NCBI GenBank assembly: GCA_043381765.1
Contig: JBHJMP010001161.1
Coordinates: 1 to 21,921 of the forward strand
From: Collodictyon triciliatum
Lineage: Eukaryota > CRuMs
Direction of reading: 5' to 3'
Length of the DNA: 21,921 nucleotides
A model generated the notes under the pieces. It was given only the letters and a program-made list of their open reading frames with translations. It was not told the DNA's origin and did no database searches. Each line of letters opens with the position of its first letter. Positions within the stretch are counted from its first letter, which is position 1. The translations under genes and the position numbers were made by a program. This document shows, in pieces, positions 7,906 to 19,336 of the stretch.

Positions 7906-10900
7906 ATGGAGTCCGGCCAAATCAATCAAGAGACCCTCGGTCTTCTTGGATCAAAAGGTATGTCTGTTATGGATCGCTTTAGTCTCATAAAAATGAACCG
8001 ATAAAAACAATGTCTTAGAGTTTGGCATTTTGGTACATGTATTCCTCCACGTTTTATCTTCTTTCTAGCCATATTCCCTACCTACAGTTCTTTTATATAC
8101 TGAAATCAAACATACAGGGTTGTGTATATAAATGTCTATCTTTTTCTAAGTATCCGCAACTTATCCTTTTGGGATGAATTCTTTTTCCTCAGACAGCCGC
8201 TCTCGCCTGGAAGGAATCAGCGCTCTTGAGGGTACTTTACGAAGTGGTCTTTTACGAGTTGAGGTACACTTTGTTTGTGGGGATGGTTACCTTATTATAA
8301 ATGACCAAGACACGAGCCTATGTCTGTAATTACTTTTCACAATTTTCGCTTAATTCTATCGTATTTTCTTTTCCATTCCGAGTGCATTTTCACCTGCGAT
8401 AAAATATTTTGTTTTGTAAGTAACATCTACGCATTACGCCTCCCACTTTGCTGCCTGACTAGGAGAATATCGTTAAAAACATTCTTGAGGAACTAACAAA
8501 TTGTTACTCCGATGGCAATGTGAGAGTTTGCTTCGGTGCCGTTGAGTGCACCCGAATGATGGCAGGAATCCTTCAATCAAAATTCCTTATGTATCTCGAT
8601 CTAGTCATGCCAGAGATGATTAACAAGTTGGGTCACATGAAACCAATCATTCAAGACGTCATCTTGAAAACAGCGGAGCAACTCATGAATGTCCATTCTC
8701 CAGAGAAGATATTTGCATACTTTGTTCGTAATGGCTTTTCCCACAAATCTTGGCGTGTTCGTCATCAGGTTTGCTCGTTCCCAATGAGTTGATGCGATAT
8801 GTTTTTGTTTTTTGTTTTTTGTTTTTTTAAAAAAAATTTTTTTTCATGCAACAAGTTTCACTAATAAAGTATTTACTATTCCATCATTGAGGTTATCATA
8901 TCTTTATTTTCATTTTCATTTGGATCTCCATATTGTTCATCTATTGAGATATAAAAGCATACTTACACTTACTTGTTACATCAGACCCTTATTTGTTTCC
9001 TATCGACAATCGCACGGTTTGGATACCAATCTTTGCCACTCGATGCATTGGTGGAGCCAATTAGTCAATGCTATGGGGACCCCAATAGCAGTGTCCGAGA
9101 GGCTTCTTTAGTAGCGTTGCAAGAAATCTACCGGTACTTCCTTTTGAGTAACGGATACAACATTAGTAGACTAAGATATTCAACTTCTGCCCCGCATTTC
9201 ATTTTATACTATCATGAATACGTCTAGGTTCATAGGGGATCAGCTGGAAGACATATTAGACCAGACAGGAACCATACAGCACGAATCATTTTATCCTCTG
9301 ATGGATAAAATTCGACAGGGAAGTTTTGAGGGACCTGCTATACTCTTGTCTCAGCTCAAACAGGAGAAGCAGCAAGCCACAAGTCCTCAATCAAAGCCGA
9401 GTGCCAAGGAAAGTCAAATGAATTTATCCCAGCCATCAAAATTAGACAAGGGAAACTGGGCAAAGACGTACATAAACGTATTCTCTATCTACCATCAGAA
9501 ATTTTGATGCATGATTTTTGTAGATAAAATTTTCTGAGATGCCTTTTGCAAATTAACAAAGAAAAAGGAAGAAAGAACCATTTCTAAAATCATATGGAAA
9601 CCTATCGTAGGACAGCAGAGTCACTCGCGAAACGCCTAATGTGATATTAGAAGAAGAACTGGCTCAATATAGCACCGGGCTGTCCATGCCGTCATCTGGG
9701 GAAGTTCCTGTGCCAATTTATTCAGAAAAAGAGCTTTCAAATGAATTCGACTGTCTTCACGAAACGCTAAAAGATTCCTTGGGTGATTGGGAAGCTCGTG
9801 TGGAAGCTCTTCGAAGACTTTGGAGGATTATAGGTTTTTATATCATCTGACTTACACCCGAATCCACCTCGTTGAGTTGATCTGCTACTTTCCTTGAATT
9901 TCATCATCTCACATGAATTTGGCTTGGATTGATTATATGGTATATCACAGAGGGAGGGGCAACGAAATTCCAATCCTTTATTCCCTCCTTTCACAGAATA
10001 AAAATCGGGATAGCACAACAGGTTGGTGTCATATCGAAGCATTTAATGACTACAAATTCCCTTTATCGTATCTGAACACCCTTCACGCAAAGAAACAAAA
10101 AGAAAAATCCAAGTGGTTGTATGAAATGACTGTTACCTCATGCAATAAAACGGCTCAATAATGATAAGAAAAAGAAAAAGAAAAAGAAAAAGAAAAAGAA
10201 AAAGAAAAAGAAAAAGAAAAAGAAAAAGAAAAAGAAAAAGAAAAAGAAAAAGAAAAAGAAAAAGAAAATAAATTACTTATATCTATTGTCCAATTTAATA
10301 AAACCTTTTTTGAAATAATAACGATTCAGGTATATGATTTGAGGTCTAGAGTTCCAAAAGAAGCTTGCAGTGTCATTAGTTCGTTGGCTTTCCTTCTCGG
10401 CTCCCAATTCGAACCATTTGCTGACTTCTTTCTTCCATATTTGATGAAATCCCTTGGCTCTGGTATTGCAATTGTTCGAGAATGCACAAATACTTGCATT
10501 CGCTCACTTTTATACAATATCAATTCCCCCAACTTACTTCGAAAAGTAATCGAGTTTTCCTTTGCAAAGAATGTCAAGGTAATTCTCTTTTCAACACCGA
10601 AATTCACATATTACCAGAGAAAAACACCTAGTGTCAATACTTGCTCACGCATAATTGAATCAAGGATGCGTCGCTGCGGTTGCGTTCACAAGAATACTTA
10701 TTCCTTATTCTAACTGAATGGCCTGGAATTATGCTTTCGAAACATATTCACGTGTTGGAGGCAGCATTCAAGTAAATACGATATCAATTTGCTTTTTTTT
10801 TTTTACACAGTTTTATATTCTAAAATTCTTGTATAGTGAAATTCGGTAAGATAATTTATTTTGAACAGATCGTCTCTAGCTGATGCCGACGATAAGGTGC

Positions 10901-13900
10901 GGCAATATGCCAGGCGATGTTTCATTCTGTTTACAAAGAAATGGCCGGAATATGGACAGCGGTAAATAGCTGTTATCTTTATTAGCTTTACTTGCGTTGG
11001 TTTTATTTCACGCAATTTTCTTAACGTTTTTCAAAAGCACAACTAAACAACAAAAGAAGGGAATGTGTCTAATACTTTAGGAGCTTTGAACTCTTTGATA
11101 ATTTATGAATGCATGCAACATTCATTATGTGTAGGCTTCTTGTCACTCTTGACACTTCAGTCCAACGAGCGATTCACCAAGATGTTCACAAAGAGAAATC
11201 TGGTTGGAGAGAATCCCATATTGACGCAAATCAGCCAATCAAATCCGAAAATTCCAGGGTGTCATCTAGTCTGATTTCTCAACTAGAAAACAGCAATTCT
11301 TGGGCTAATTCCTCAAACCTTTCCGTGCTTTCAAGTATATTTTTTTCGTACAACATCACTTTTATTTGTGCCATTAATACAATATTCTGTTCAACTAATT
11401 TATCTAGAAAATAATATACACATATTTGAACTATACCACTCAAAAAGATTTATCACTACAAAGGCAATGCCATATCAAAACAAACGCAACCCAAACAATC
11501 TGGATCGAATTTATATTCCAAGATAAATTACAACCCTAATCGGAGTATTACCCCAAATCCTTCAAGGCCTGCCTCTCAAATTCGTTCATCAACACCAACA
11601 CCGTCTCAAACTATGAACAGAAAGCATAGTCATAACGAATCATCAACTTCTCAAAAACCTGTGAATACACGCATTGCATGGAACGAATATTCTGAGTCAT
11701 CAAAGGGTGGTATACTCGATTCTCATCATAGTTCTCTCCTCGAAATATCTGATATTATTGTTATGGCCGGACAAACCGCGTGGACATCCAGAATATGCGC
11801 ATTTCAGGAGTTGGAAAAGTGGATACTTTCAGACAAACTTGTAGAGCTACAGAGTTATACCGATAAATTGATGGCGATGTACATGGAGAGATTGCAGGAT
11901 ACGCACCCGAAGGTGTTGGTAGTGGTCATGGAATCTTTTCGCAATTTTATGGCTGCATTTCATCAACGAATGGAACCATACTTAGAACGAATCATTTTAC
12001 GCGTAAGCATTTTGCTAAAACAACTAAAAATAAAATTCAAATGACTAATATCGAGTATCATATTCCATTAATCCAACCGCGTGGCACCAAACCAATTAGT
12101 TTTTTTTTTTTAAAAAAAAAAAGCTTACAACTCAAATGAAAAATCCAGGTTATTGAAAGGGTCACTGATAGCCGTGATGTAATTAGACGCATCGCAGCCA
12201 TTTTATTAGGTTGTCTCCGACAATTTTACTCTATCGATAAAGTGTATTCTGTTTCGCTTCGGGGTTTAGAATCCATCAACACGAGAATGAAACCAGCTCT
12301 TATTGAATACATGACAAGCTTGACTGCAGATAGTGACACATTTTTCTACTCCGCAATTCATATCCACATCATTTCCTCACTTTATTTGATTCAAAATTCA
12401 TATCCACACCATCAATAAGAGCAATAAATTATAGAAATTCTTCAAAGTCGTATGTGTTCTATTAAATCCCTTAACAGGTTCTCACATATCAGACAAACTT
12501 TCAACAGAATTATACCCTTTTTATGTGAAAAACTTTCCGACTTGCGCGATGCTACCACCAAGCTTTTTCTATCGATATATTCAATCAAGTAAGTAATACC
12601 ATTTCTATTATTATTTATAACGACTTGCGTCGATAAATTTTGCTCACCCAATTCAATCTCTTTCGCTTCAAAGCCCCGAAGGGAGTTTATCGTATATCGA
12701 AACATTGGCCCCTACTGCACAAGTTCCTATTAAACGCTTGCTTATGCAGCACATACATGATTTGCCACACGTATTAAATCTTAACACTACTTATGCATCA
12801 TTAATCTAATTTCTCGAATGGTATAATTCGTGTTGATGAGAAGTAGTTGGATTCACCTCAATATTAATTTTTTTAAAAGAATTTCGATAGGAGCCTAACC
12901 CAGGAGAATGGCCACCGTAATCAATCGTCTAATTCATTTCAGTTAGTTTTTTTTTTGAAAGTGATTTTGTTTCCTTGAATTTTTTTTTATGGAAAAAGCA
13001 ACACATCGACTGACTTTATATCTTTTAATCACAAGACAATATAGGGCTGGTAATAGTGGTGATTCTACATTGAAGAAATTCACTCAAGTTGAAAAAGTAA
13101 GACTTCATTTGCAAACATAAGTTCATATGAGAACAAGCAACCCCTATTACGGACATTTATACGGCTGTCAAGTTTGATAAATGATTGTATGCTTGCGTAA
13201 GGCACTACAGGTGGATGATGATTGTATGGAAAATTCAGGTATGGATGAAAAAGAAAAAAGAAAAAAGAAAAAAGAAAAAAGAAAAAAGAAAAAAGAAAAA
13301 AGAAAAAAGAAAAAAGAAAAAAGAAAAAAGAAAAAAGAAAAAAGAAAAAAGAAAAAAGAAAAAAGAAAAAAGAAAAAGGAAAAAGGAAAAAGGAAAAAGG
13401 AAAAAGGAAAAAGGAAAAAGGAAAAAGGAAAAAGGAAAAAGGAAAAAGGAAAAAGGAAAAGGAAAAAGGAAAAAGGAAAAAGGAAAAAGGAAAAAGGAAA
13501 AAGGAAAAAGGAAAAAGGAAAAAGGAAAAAGGATAAAAGAAGAGATTCAAATATATAATATAACACCTTTTGTTGAACACAGTACTGCATTATTTTTATC
13601 TAGCGATAGTGACCCTAGGCAAAGGTGTATGTTTTGTTCAAATATTTCAACATAGGTCATTCGCATCCGATAGTCATAGAAGATAGAAATGTTCTTCACC
13701 GCCAAGGCAAAGGAAATAGTTTCTCGAAGCGTGGAATAGAATCGTACACTACCAACAGCAAGCTGCTCTCAAAAAATGGGATGCCTTCTCTGGATTCATG
13801 GGATTTTGTCGACACAGCACATATGAAGGATGAAAAATCGATAAATGGCCTCGTCAGGCCAGAAACATATACTCACAGCCCCAAGTCACCGAAACCTACG

Positions 13901-15720
13901 GAGATGCTCTCATCATCTCAATTTCAAAATATCGGCAAATCACATTCGAACCAGACCAACTTGTCATTCACCAGAATGTAATTATTCATACCAACACATT
14001 ATAACAAATCATCTTTCTCGCAATGACAAAACTTTTCACAGATTGTGAATATCATTTCTTTTATTTCCTCTTCCTGCAACATGTAGGCAGCAGTCAATAT
14101 CGCCACATGTTTCTCGGAGATCAACAACACCGAAAGGTGAACAGCTCGCATCGCCATTTATCACATTTTGCAAAGAACCATACATATCACTTTCTCTATG
14201 AATAAAAGAAAATACCCTATGTAAATAATAATTCAAAGGTGCAGGTTCTGACAACAAAGGTGGGGAATCTGGAGCAGTCGTGCAGATTTTGCGACAGTTA
14301 ACAAATGAGGTTCACAAAGTAGATGCCTTGCACCAGCTGATTAGACTTTCACGAGATAATTTAGCGACTATATGGACTCCTTATTTTGGCCCTATTCTGA
14401 CCGCCGTCCTGAATTCGATTAATGACCACGAAGTAAGTATTAATAGCCGTCTTTTAAATATAAATACGCAGAGGATTCTTTTAAAATTGTCATGTAATTT
14501 CTTTTTTTTTTCTTAAAAACAATCACCTCTCCATTATCCATGAATACGAAACATAACAAATAGCCCCAAATCCGTGAACTTGTTTTGCTCTCATTGCACG
14601 AGATGTTTCTTCATCAGGTTTTTCTAAATGAATATTAAAATGCTAGTCATGTTAGTCCTACATCATGTAATTATATTTGAAATAAAGGAATCTTTGTAAT
14701 GTTGATAATTTGGGTACTATAGTACTCTCATTTTCGGGACTATGTGGAGCTTGTATTACCTAAGCTCTTGGCGTGTTACAAAGACCCAATCAGAGAAGTT
14801 TGTTTAATGCTATCTATTCCATTTTTCTTCAGTTTAAACCCAAGGAATCGACTCTGTGTGTCTTGACATTAGGATTCATAACATGTAAAATCGCATTATA
14901 AAGGTTGTTGTTGCAGCTGAGGGTGCTTGCGAGCGATTTGTAAAGACCATATCCCCAGAAAAATGTCTCGATAGCCTCACCATCATGGTGAATACCGAAG
15001 AACCTCCGATTCTCGGCGGGGTCATCCACAGTTTATCTCTGACCATCATGAGACTGACGCGTACTGCAATTTTATAATTTCATTCTGTTCTAAATAATAT
15101 CGCCTTAATTAATTGATGTTCATGATTGAAGCAAAATAGTAAATAATAGCTATCTGTCTCATTTCCTTTTTTTTTTTTCGAATTTTTTTTTGTCTGTGTT
15201 AATTTAACAATTATGCAGCTGATTACGTTGTTTCGAAACTGCCTGCGATTGTCCCAGGACTATTTCGGGTAAACACAGTTCATCGATTGAAGATATCATT
15301 ACAGCTTTTATTTCCATAGGTGATGATAGTGACCCGGATAGATGATTGATTTGATCAGACAGTCAACCAAGTATTAATTCATATACATAATAACTTATGA
15401 CCAGGCCTTCAATCACACATCCCCGTTGGTTCGAAAGTCTGTTGTTTTCTGTCTGGTGAGTGAAAACTTGTTATCACAGGAGCTCCTTTTATATATATAC
15501 AATCATGATTTGGCAATAAGCATCGTGCACTACTTGAAACTGTTTCTACTCTTAAGAGGCAGAGGAATGAAAGCGAGTCCTTCCATGACAATGCCTGATG
15601 ACGACCTTCTTTTAGGTAAACATGCACAAGGCTGTTGGGAAGCATCTCGACCCTTACATGGACAGTCTGACCCCGCCCCAACGAAAGCTCGTTTCAGTGT
15701 ATCTAGAAAATCAATCATGA
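7906..15720 (+). CDS. CLASP: CLASP microtubule-associated protein (TOG array)
   Basis: Microtubule plus-end rescue and stabilising factor that binds tubulin through TOG domains. Twenty-eight exons join in phase to about 1301 aa: 7906-7957, 8193-8263, 8463-8768, 8985-9133, 9228-9467, 9619-9833, 9951-10021, 10330-10578, 10665-10771, 10869-10961, 11135-11334, 11464-12002, 12149-12332, 12435-12588, 12674-12770, 12891-12916, 13045-13096, 13211-13238, 13604-13624, 13656-13977, 14087-14136, 14245-14432, 14564-14617, 14723-14797, 14904-15060, 15219-15268, 15405-15455, 15616-15720. TOG1 is residues about 1-225 (GDPNSSVREASLVALQEIYR is typical). TOG2 is about 300-540 (LGDWEARVEALRRLW). TOG3 is about 670-900. 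The C-terminal CLIP-binding-type domain is about 1085-1301 (ISPEKCL, SPLVRKSVVFCL, HLDPYMDSL). The Ser/Thr/Pro-rich linkers show no SxIP motif. The start ATG follows the purine array; a farther upstream exon is not excluded. Exons 13-14 and 16-19 are the least certain. Stop TGA. Confidence 0.9.
8822..8844. repeat. T7-A8-T8 self-complementary tract in CLASP intron 3
   Basis: Seven T, eight A and eight T in succession, inside the intron 8769-8984. It can fold back as an A-U hairpin in RNA. It is one of four such tracts in introns of this window. Confidence 0.85.
10168..10267 (+). repeat. (AAAAAG)n array in CLASP intron 7
   Basis: About 16 copies of a hexamer, with purines on the CLASP sense strand, in the intron 10022-10329. 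It starts about 146 bp after the donor and ends about 60 bp before the acceptor, leaving both splice sites clear. Confidence 0.95.
12100..12122. repeat. T12-A11 inverted tract in CLASP intron 12
   Basis: Twelve T followed directly by eleven A, giving a near-perfect self-complementary tract. It ends 26 bp before the acceptor of exon 13 (12149), close enough to affect branch-point or acceptor use if it folds. Confidence 0.88.
13248..13532 (+). repeat. two-phase heptamer array in CLASP intron 18
   Basis: The left half (to about 13375) repeats AAAAAAG. The right half repeats AAAAAGG. Both are 7-mers differing by one A-to-G change, with one shortened unit near 13455. Purines lie on the sense strand of CLASP. 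The array starts only about 10 bp after the donor of exon 18 (13238). Confidence 0.93.
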
Positions 15721-16563
15721 TTACGTCTCTAGCTAAACCTGTGGCAAATGAATCACAAAGGATTTTGTATTCCCAGTAGCCAAACTCAATCACGTTAGCC
15801 CCCGCCGTTTCCGGCAAAAGACACCCCTGTCAGAACATAGCGAGCTTGCCTTCTTTTTGTCACGACCTCAATCATGCTCAAACATTTTCTTATTCTTTTT
15901 CTTGCACGTTCTAGACACAAAAGTGATACTTAGTGGGGATGCACAAACATCTAGGCCGTATTTGTCTTTGTCTTCGTTAATAGACGAGGCAACTCTAAAG
16001 CCTGTATACACATCTCAAACTATTGAGCTCGTCGCACAAGACAAGCACATTTAAAATCCGTGCACCTCACATATCTCCTCCCAACTACTGCGCTTCCACA
16101 CGTCTATGACTTTGGGGTTGAGCTAAAAGCCAATATGAAAAAAAAATGCCGCTAGCGAGTAAATATGTGTGTTATTCATAAGTGATAACCGGATTTTGTA
16201 AAAAAAAAAAAAAAATTCGAGAAAATACGAGTAAGTGTAGCAGGGTTCATCTTAAAATTTTAATTCGATAGAAAGGGCAAGTGCCGGATGCGAAAGCTTT
16301 TTATTATTATTATTTTTTTTTTGTGTGTGTGTGTGGCGGCAAACATGTTATGTAAGAAGGGAAAAGAAAAATAACTCCAATATCGCACAGAGGAAGTTGC
16401 ATGCAAAGGAAACCCATATTAGCACATAGAATAGACACGAGGAAGTTCTACATGCCATATGGCTTCGGTTGCAGGTTTCCTTCATCTCTTTGGAAATGTG
16501 CAAGGAACCAAGAATCAATATACTCACAAACCACGAAACAAGGCTGGGCAAAGAGCCGACCCG
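15721..16563. other. convergent intergenic region after CLASP and the LRR-Sel1 gene
   Basis: Both flanking genes end here, so it should hold two 3' UTRs. A plus-strand frame at 15915-16054 follows a good acceptor (TTCTAG) and has a natural composition (ending VAQDKHI, then TAA). It could be an alternative last exon of CLASP or part of a small gene. No convincing donor joins it, since CLASP already ends normally at 15720. Short A, T and TG tracts occur at 16139-16150, 16201-16215 and 16303-16333. Confidence 0.5.
16303..16333. repeat. compound ATT / T / TG simple repeat
   Basis: A short TTA run, then a T tract, then five to six TG units. It is located in the presumed 3' flank of the LRR-Sel1 gene. 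Confidence 0.8.
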
Positions 16564-19200
16564 CTACACTTGAGAAGTCAGGACATCGATGTGGACAGAC
16601 GCATATGTGGAGCCCATATCGTAGGCCATTTGATACCACTTCATGGCTTCTTTCTCATCGCGCTTGACTCCGAGGCCCATCTCATAGCACCACCCCAGAT
16701 AAAAATACGCTGTTGGATGCTGCTTTTCGGCCGCATATCGAAAGCAGCGAAGCGCTTCCTGCACCGGCTCCAGACTTTCTTTGTGCTCGAGTTCTGCTCT
16801 CACTGCCGCCGTTGAAGCTTTTCTCCCAGTGGGAGCCGCATCACTGTCGTTTTTCGAGCGACTCTTTGGACGTTCATCTTTCTTAGTCCCGTCGCGGCCT
16901 TTCGAAGGAGTAGGGGCGCGGGGTTGTGACTGAGATTGGGATTGAGGAGATGAAGATGGATGAGAGCCATGAGAAGATGCTGTTGGGGCAACAACCTGGA
17001 CATGCGAGGTCGGCAAAGACACGCCTCGTTGAAGCATTCGCCCGTACGAAATCTCGCTTGCAACGTGTCCTTGAAGAGACGCCCTTCGATAGAGCACAAT
17101 AGCCTGTTCATCATTTTTTGGGACAGCGACGCCGTGTTCATAGAAATAGCCCATGGAGTACTGTGCTACAGCGTGGCCTGAGTCAGCCGCAGCTTGAAAC
17201 CAACGCACAGCCTCAGAGAGGTTTTGGTGACATCCTTCGCCACGCTCACACCTCACGGCGAGATGGAACTGTGCATCTGCGTGCCCTTGTTCAGCCGCTT
17301 TCCTGAACCAGTTGACGGCGTCTGCGAGGGCTGAGGCTTGAGCCACTGCAACTGCAGAGTTTGCTGGACCCGTACCTGTGCTTGTGCTTGCACTTGTTCC
17401 TAGGACTCCGTCTCGGAAGCAGATGGCCAGATGAAACTGTGCATCTGCGTGGCCTTGCTCAGCCGCAAGACGGAACCATTTCGCCCGCTCGGCCGGCTGC
17501 GGGTCCAGGAAGGTGAAATGCAATCCCAGTAGGTTCATGTACTCGCGCGTTCGCATCGGGTCTGCATCGGCGCTGGTGAGCTTGATGAGTAGATTGCGAC
17601 CCGCGTTCTGAGATTCGGGAGACGCCTCACGGGCTCGCTGAATGAGCGTTGCAGAGCGATATTCCTCCTTGTTGATGTGCGTTCCTCGGATGTGCGGTAC
17701 ATTGTCCAGCGTGTTTGTGGGTGACACTTCCAATGCACGCGGCAGTCGCCCAAGGGCAGCGCGTAAGCCAATCACAGCAGGGACGATGGAGGCATCCACT
17801 TCCAAGCATCCGACATAGCACAACGCACCCGCATGGATATTCCCACGCGCTGTTTCCGATGCACCCCGAATAAACATCCTGGTTGGCAAAGGGAGAGACA
17901 AGTAAAACATGACAAAGGGGGTTTCTTCCGTCAAGTCGAGAGGCGGTTCCACCAACGGGTTTCCGTCGACAACGAGCTTGCGGAGTGATGTGGCGAAAGT
18001 CAATGCCTCGGGGAGGGTGGTCAATCGGTTCTGACCCAAGAGAAGCGATTTGAGATTGATCAATTGGCTCACTTCGTTCGGTAGTGCAGTTATCTGGTTG
18101 TTTGCTGCGTTGAGTGAAACCAAACGCGTCAGTTCAAAAACGGGCGGCGCCAGCTCTGTGATTTTGTTTTGCTGGATTTGAAGGCGTGTCAAGAGAGTCA
18201 GCATCCCGATGTTTGGCGAGAGGTGATTCAAGTCCTTTTTGGACAGGTCGAGCTCTTTTGCGTCAGTGCTGTAAGCCACGGCTATTTCGTTGAATGAATC
18301 GCCTTCTTGGTCACGAACAAACTCTAAATATCGCAGCAGCATGCCAGTGGATTGCTTAAGCTGTTCACCCGATGTCTGGTCAGACCCGCCTGAGCCTGTC
18401 AGAGTTGCTTTTGCAATGTCCTGTAGCGATGGCGGGACCAAATGCCGGTCAAGTAGAAGCTCCTGAAGCGAAGTGAATTGGAGTAAAAAGGATGGCAGCA
18501 TCTGGATAGGATTTGCGCGGATGTCCAGGTGTTTCAGAGCAGAAAGTTGCGTCAGGTATTCAGGTAAAGCGGTGAGTTTGTTGTCTCGTAGATTCAGCTT
18601 CGTGACGGTGGTCAGAGTCGTAATCTGGGTCGGAATCACATCCATAGCCTGTGATGCGAGGTCAAGAGTGTCCTGTTGCAGACGCGCAGCCCTACGAATT
18701 TTCGGAAGCAAGTCATTCGCCCCGGCTGGCACGCCGTTCCCACCAGCATTGGACATGTCTGAATATGCAGCATTTGTTTGTGCGGTGCTCGGAGTATCCG
18801 ATGCGCCATACTTTGAAGAATACGGGGTTTCGCCTCGTGCATCCGCAGTGGGCGGACGGACTCCTCTGCGCCCGGCTGCGGCAGTCGAGGTGTTTGCACT
18901 TGATGTGTTTGATACGTTTGTGCCTTGAGATGGAGCATTCAGACCGGGAATAGGAGACGGTGTTGCACTATTTCCTCCCATGCTGGAGGTGTTTGTCCTC
19001 TGCTGGCCGAGTGGCGTTCGGTCATACTCGACGGAATCGTGTTTCGAGTCTGTGGATGTGGACTGAGTGAACGGAGAATAGTTTGACGTGTCGCCGCTCT
19101 GGCCTTCTCCGAGAGTGTTGAGTCTTGAATTGGACCGAGCTGTAGGGCTGTTTAAATTTAACACACATATAAACATGGCTTCTTTGGCATTATATACCAT
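16564..19200 (-). CDS. leucine-rich repeat plus Sel1-repeat protein, probably the C-terminal part of the upstream pseudokinase gene
   Basis: A scaffold-type protein with two repeat classes. Counting from the ATG at 19200 gives 878 aa: a Ser/Thr-rich N-terminal segment (to about 165); two LRR blocks (about 175-250 and 310-420, with LNLRDNKLTALPEYL and LKSLLLGQNRLTTLP units); a linker; four Sel1 repeats (about 570-725; AAEQGHADAQFHLA occurs twice); a Ser/Gln/Lys-rich disordered insert; and two more Sel1 units (to about 868). LRR and Sel1 repeats bind proteins; no catalytic domain is present. The upstream 53 bp look intronic: an acceptor AAACAG precedes 19147, and the phase matches the 31-nt exon at 19337-19367. 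The true coding exon is therefore probably 16564-19147, continuing a transcript from the kinase exons. At 2.6 kb it has no intron and is G+C-richer than every other exon here. Stop TAG. Confidence 0.88.
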   Translation of the reverse strand: MVYNAKEAMFICVLNLNSPTARSNSRLNTLGEGQSGDTSNYSPFTQSTSTDSKHDSVEYDRTPLGQQRTNTSSMGGNSATPSPIPGLNAPSQGTNVSNTSSANTSTAAAGRRGVRPPTADARGETPYSSKYGASDTPSTAQTNAAYSDMSNAGGNGVPAGANDLLPKIRRAARLQQDTLDLASQAMDVIPTQITTLTTVTKLNLRDNKLTALPEYLTQLSALKHLDIRANPIQMLPSFLLQFTSLQELLLDRHLVPPSLQDIAKATLTGSGGSDQTSGEQLKQSTGMLLRYLEFVRDQEGDSFNEIAVAYSTDAKELDLSKKDLNHLSPNIGMLTLLTRLQIQQNKITELAPPVFELTRLVSLNAANNQITALPNEVSQLINLKSLLLGQNRLTTLPEALTFATSLRKLVVDGNPLVEPPLDLTEETPFVMFYLSLPLPTRMFIRGASETARGNIHAGALCYVGCLEVDASIVPAVIGLRAALGRLPRALEVSPTNTLDNVPHIRGTHINKEEYRSATLIQRAREASPESQNAGRNLLIKLTSADADPMRTREYMNLLGLHFTFLDPQPAERAKWFRLAAEQGHADAQFHLAICFRDGVLGTSASTSTGTGPANSAVAVAQASALADAVNWFRKAAEQGHADAQFHLAVRCERGEGCHQNLSEAVRWFQAAADSGHAVAQYSMGYFYEHGVAVPKNDEQAIVLYRRASLQGHVASEISYGRMLQRGVSLPTSHVQVVAPTASSHGSHPSSSPQSQSQSQPRAPTPSKGRDGTKKDERPKSRSKNDSDAAPTGRKASTAAVRAELEHKESLEPVQEALRCFRYAAEKQHPTAYFYLGWCYEMGLGVKRDEKEAMKWYQMAYDMGSTYASVHIDVLTSQV

Positions 19201-19336
19201 TGGTGCATTCGTGAGATTTATCAATTCATGAATATATATGAGTGATGACAGGGTTAAATATGTATAAATATTGTTTTTTTTTTGTTTTGTTTTTTTTGCA
19301 TATATTGAACTGATAATCAGAGAAGAGTTTATTTAC

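Noticed and set aside
7310-7982. Long Lys/Glu/Arg-rich (plus) and Phe/Ser/Leu-rich (minus) open frames
   Set aside because: They are translations of the purine array and of N; the real CLASP start is ATG 7906, in good agreement with TOG1.
10168-10267. CRISPR-like or structured repeat array
   Set aside because: Uniform hexamer microsatellite with no spacers, in an intron of a eukaryotic gene.
13080-13655. Repetitive frames of 125-166 codons on both strands
   Set aside because: Products of the intronic heptamer array in CLASP.
18473-18953. Plus-strand frames of 100-151 codons over the LRR-Sel1 exon
   Set aside because: Shadows of the GC-rich coding exon on the minus strand.
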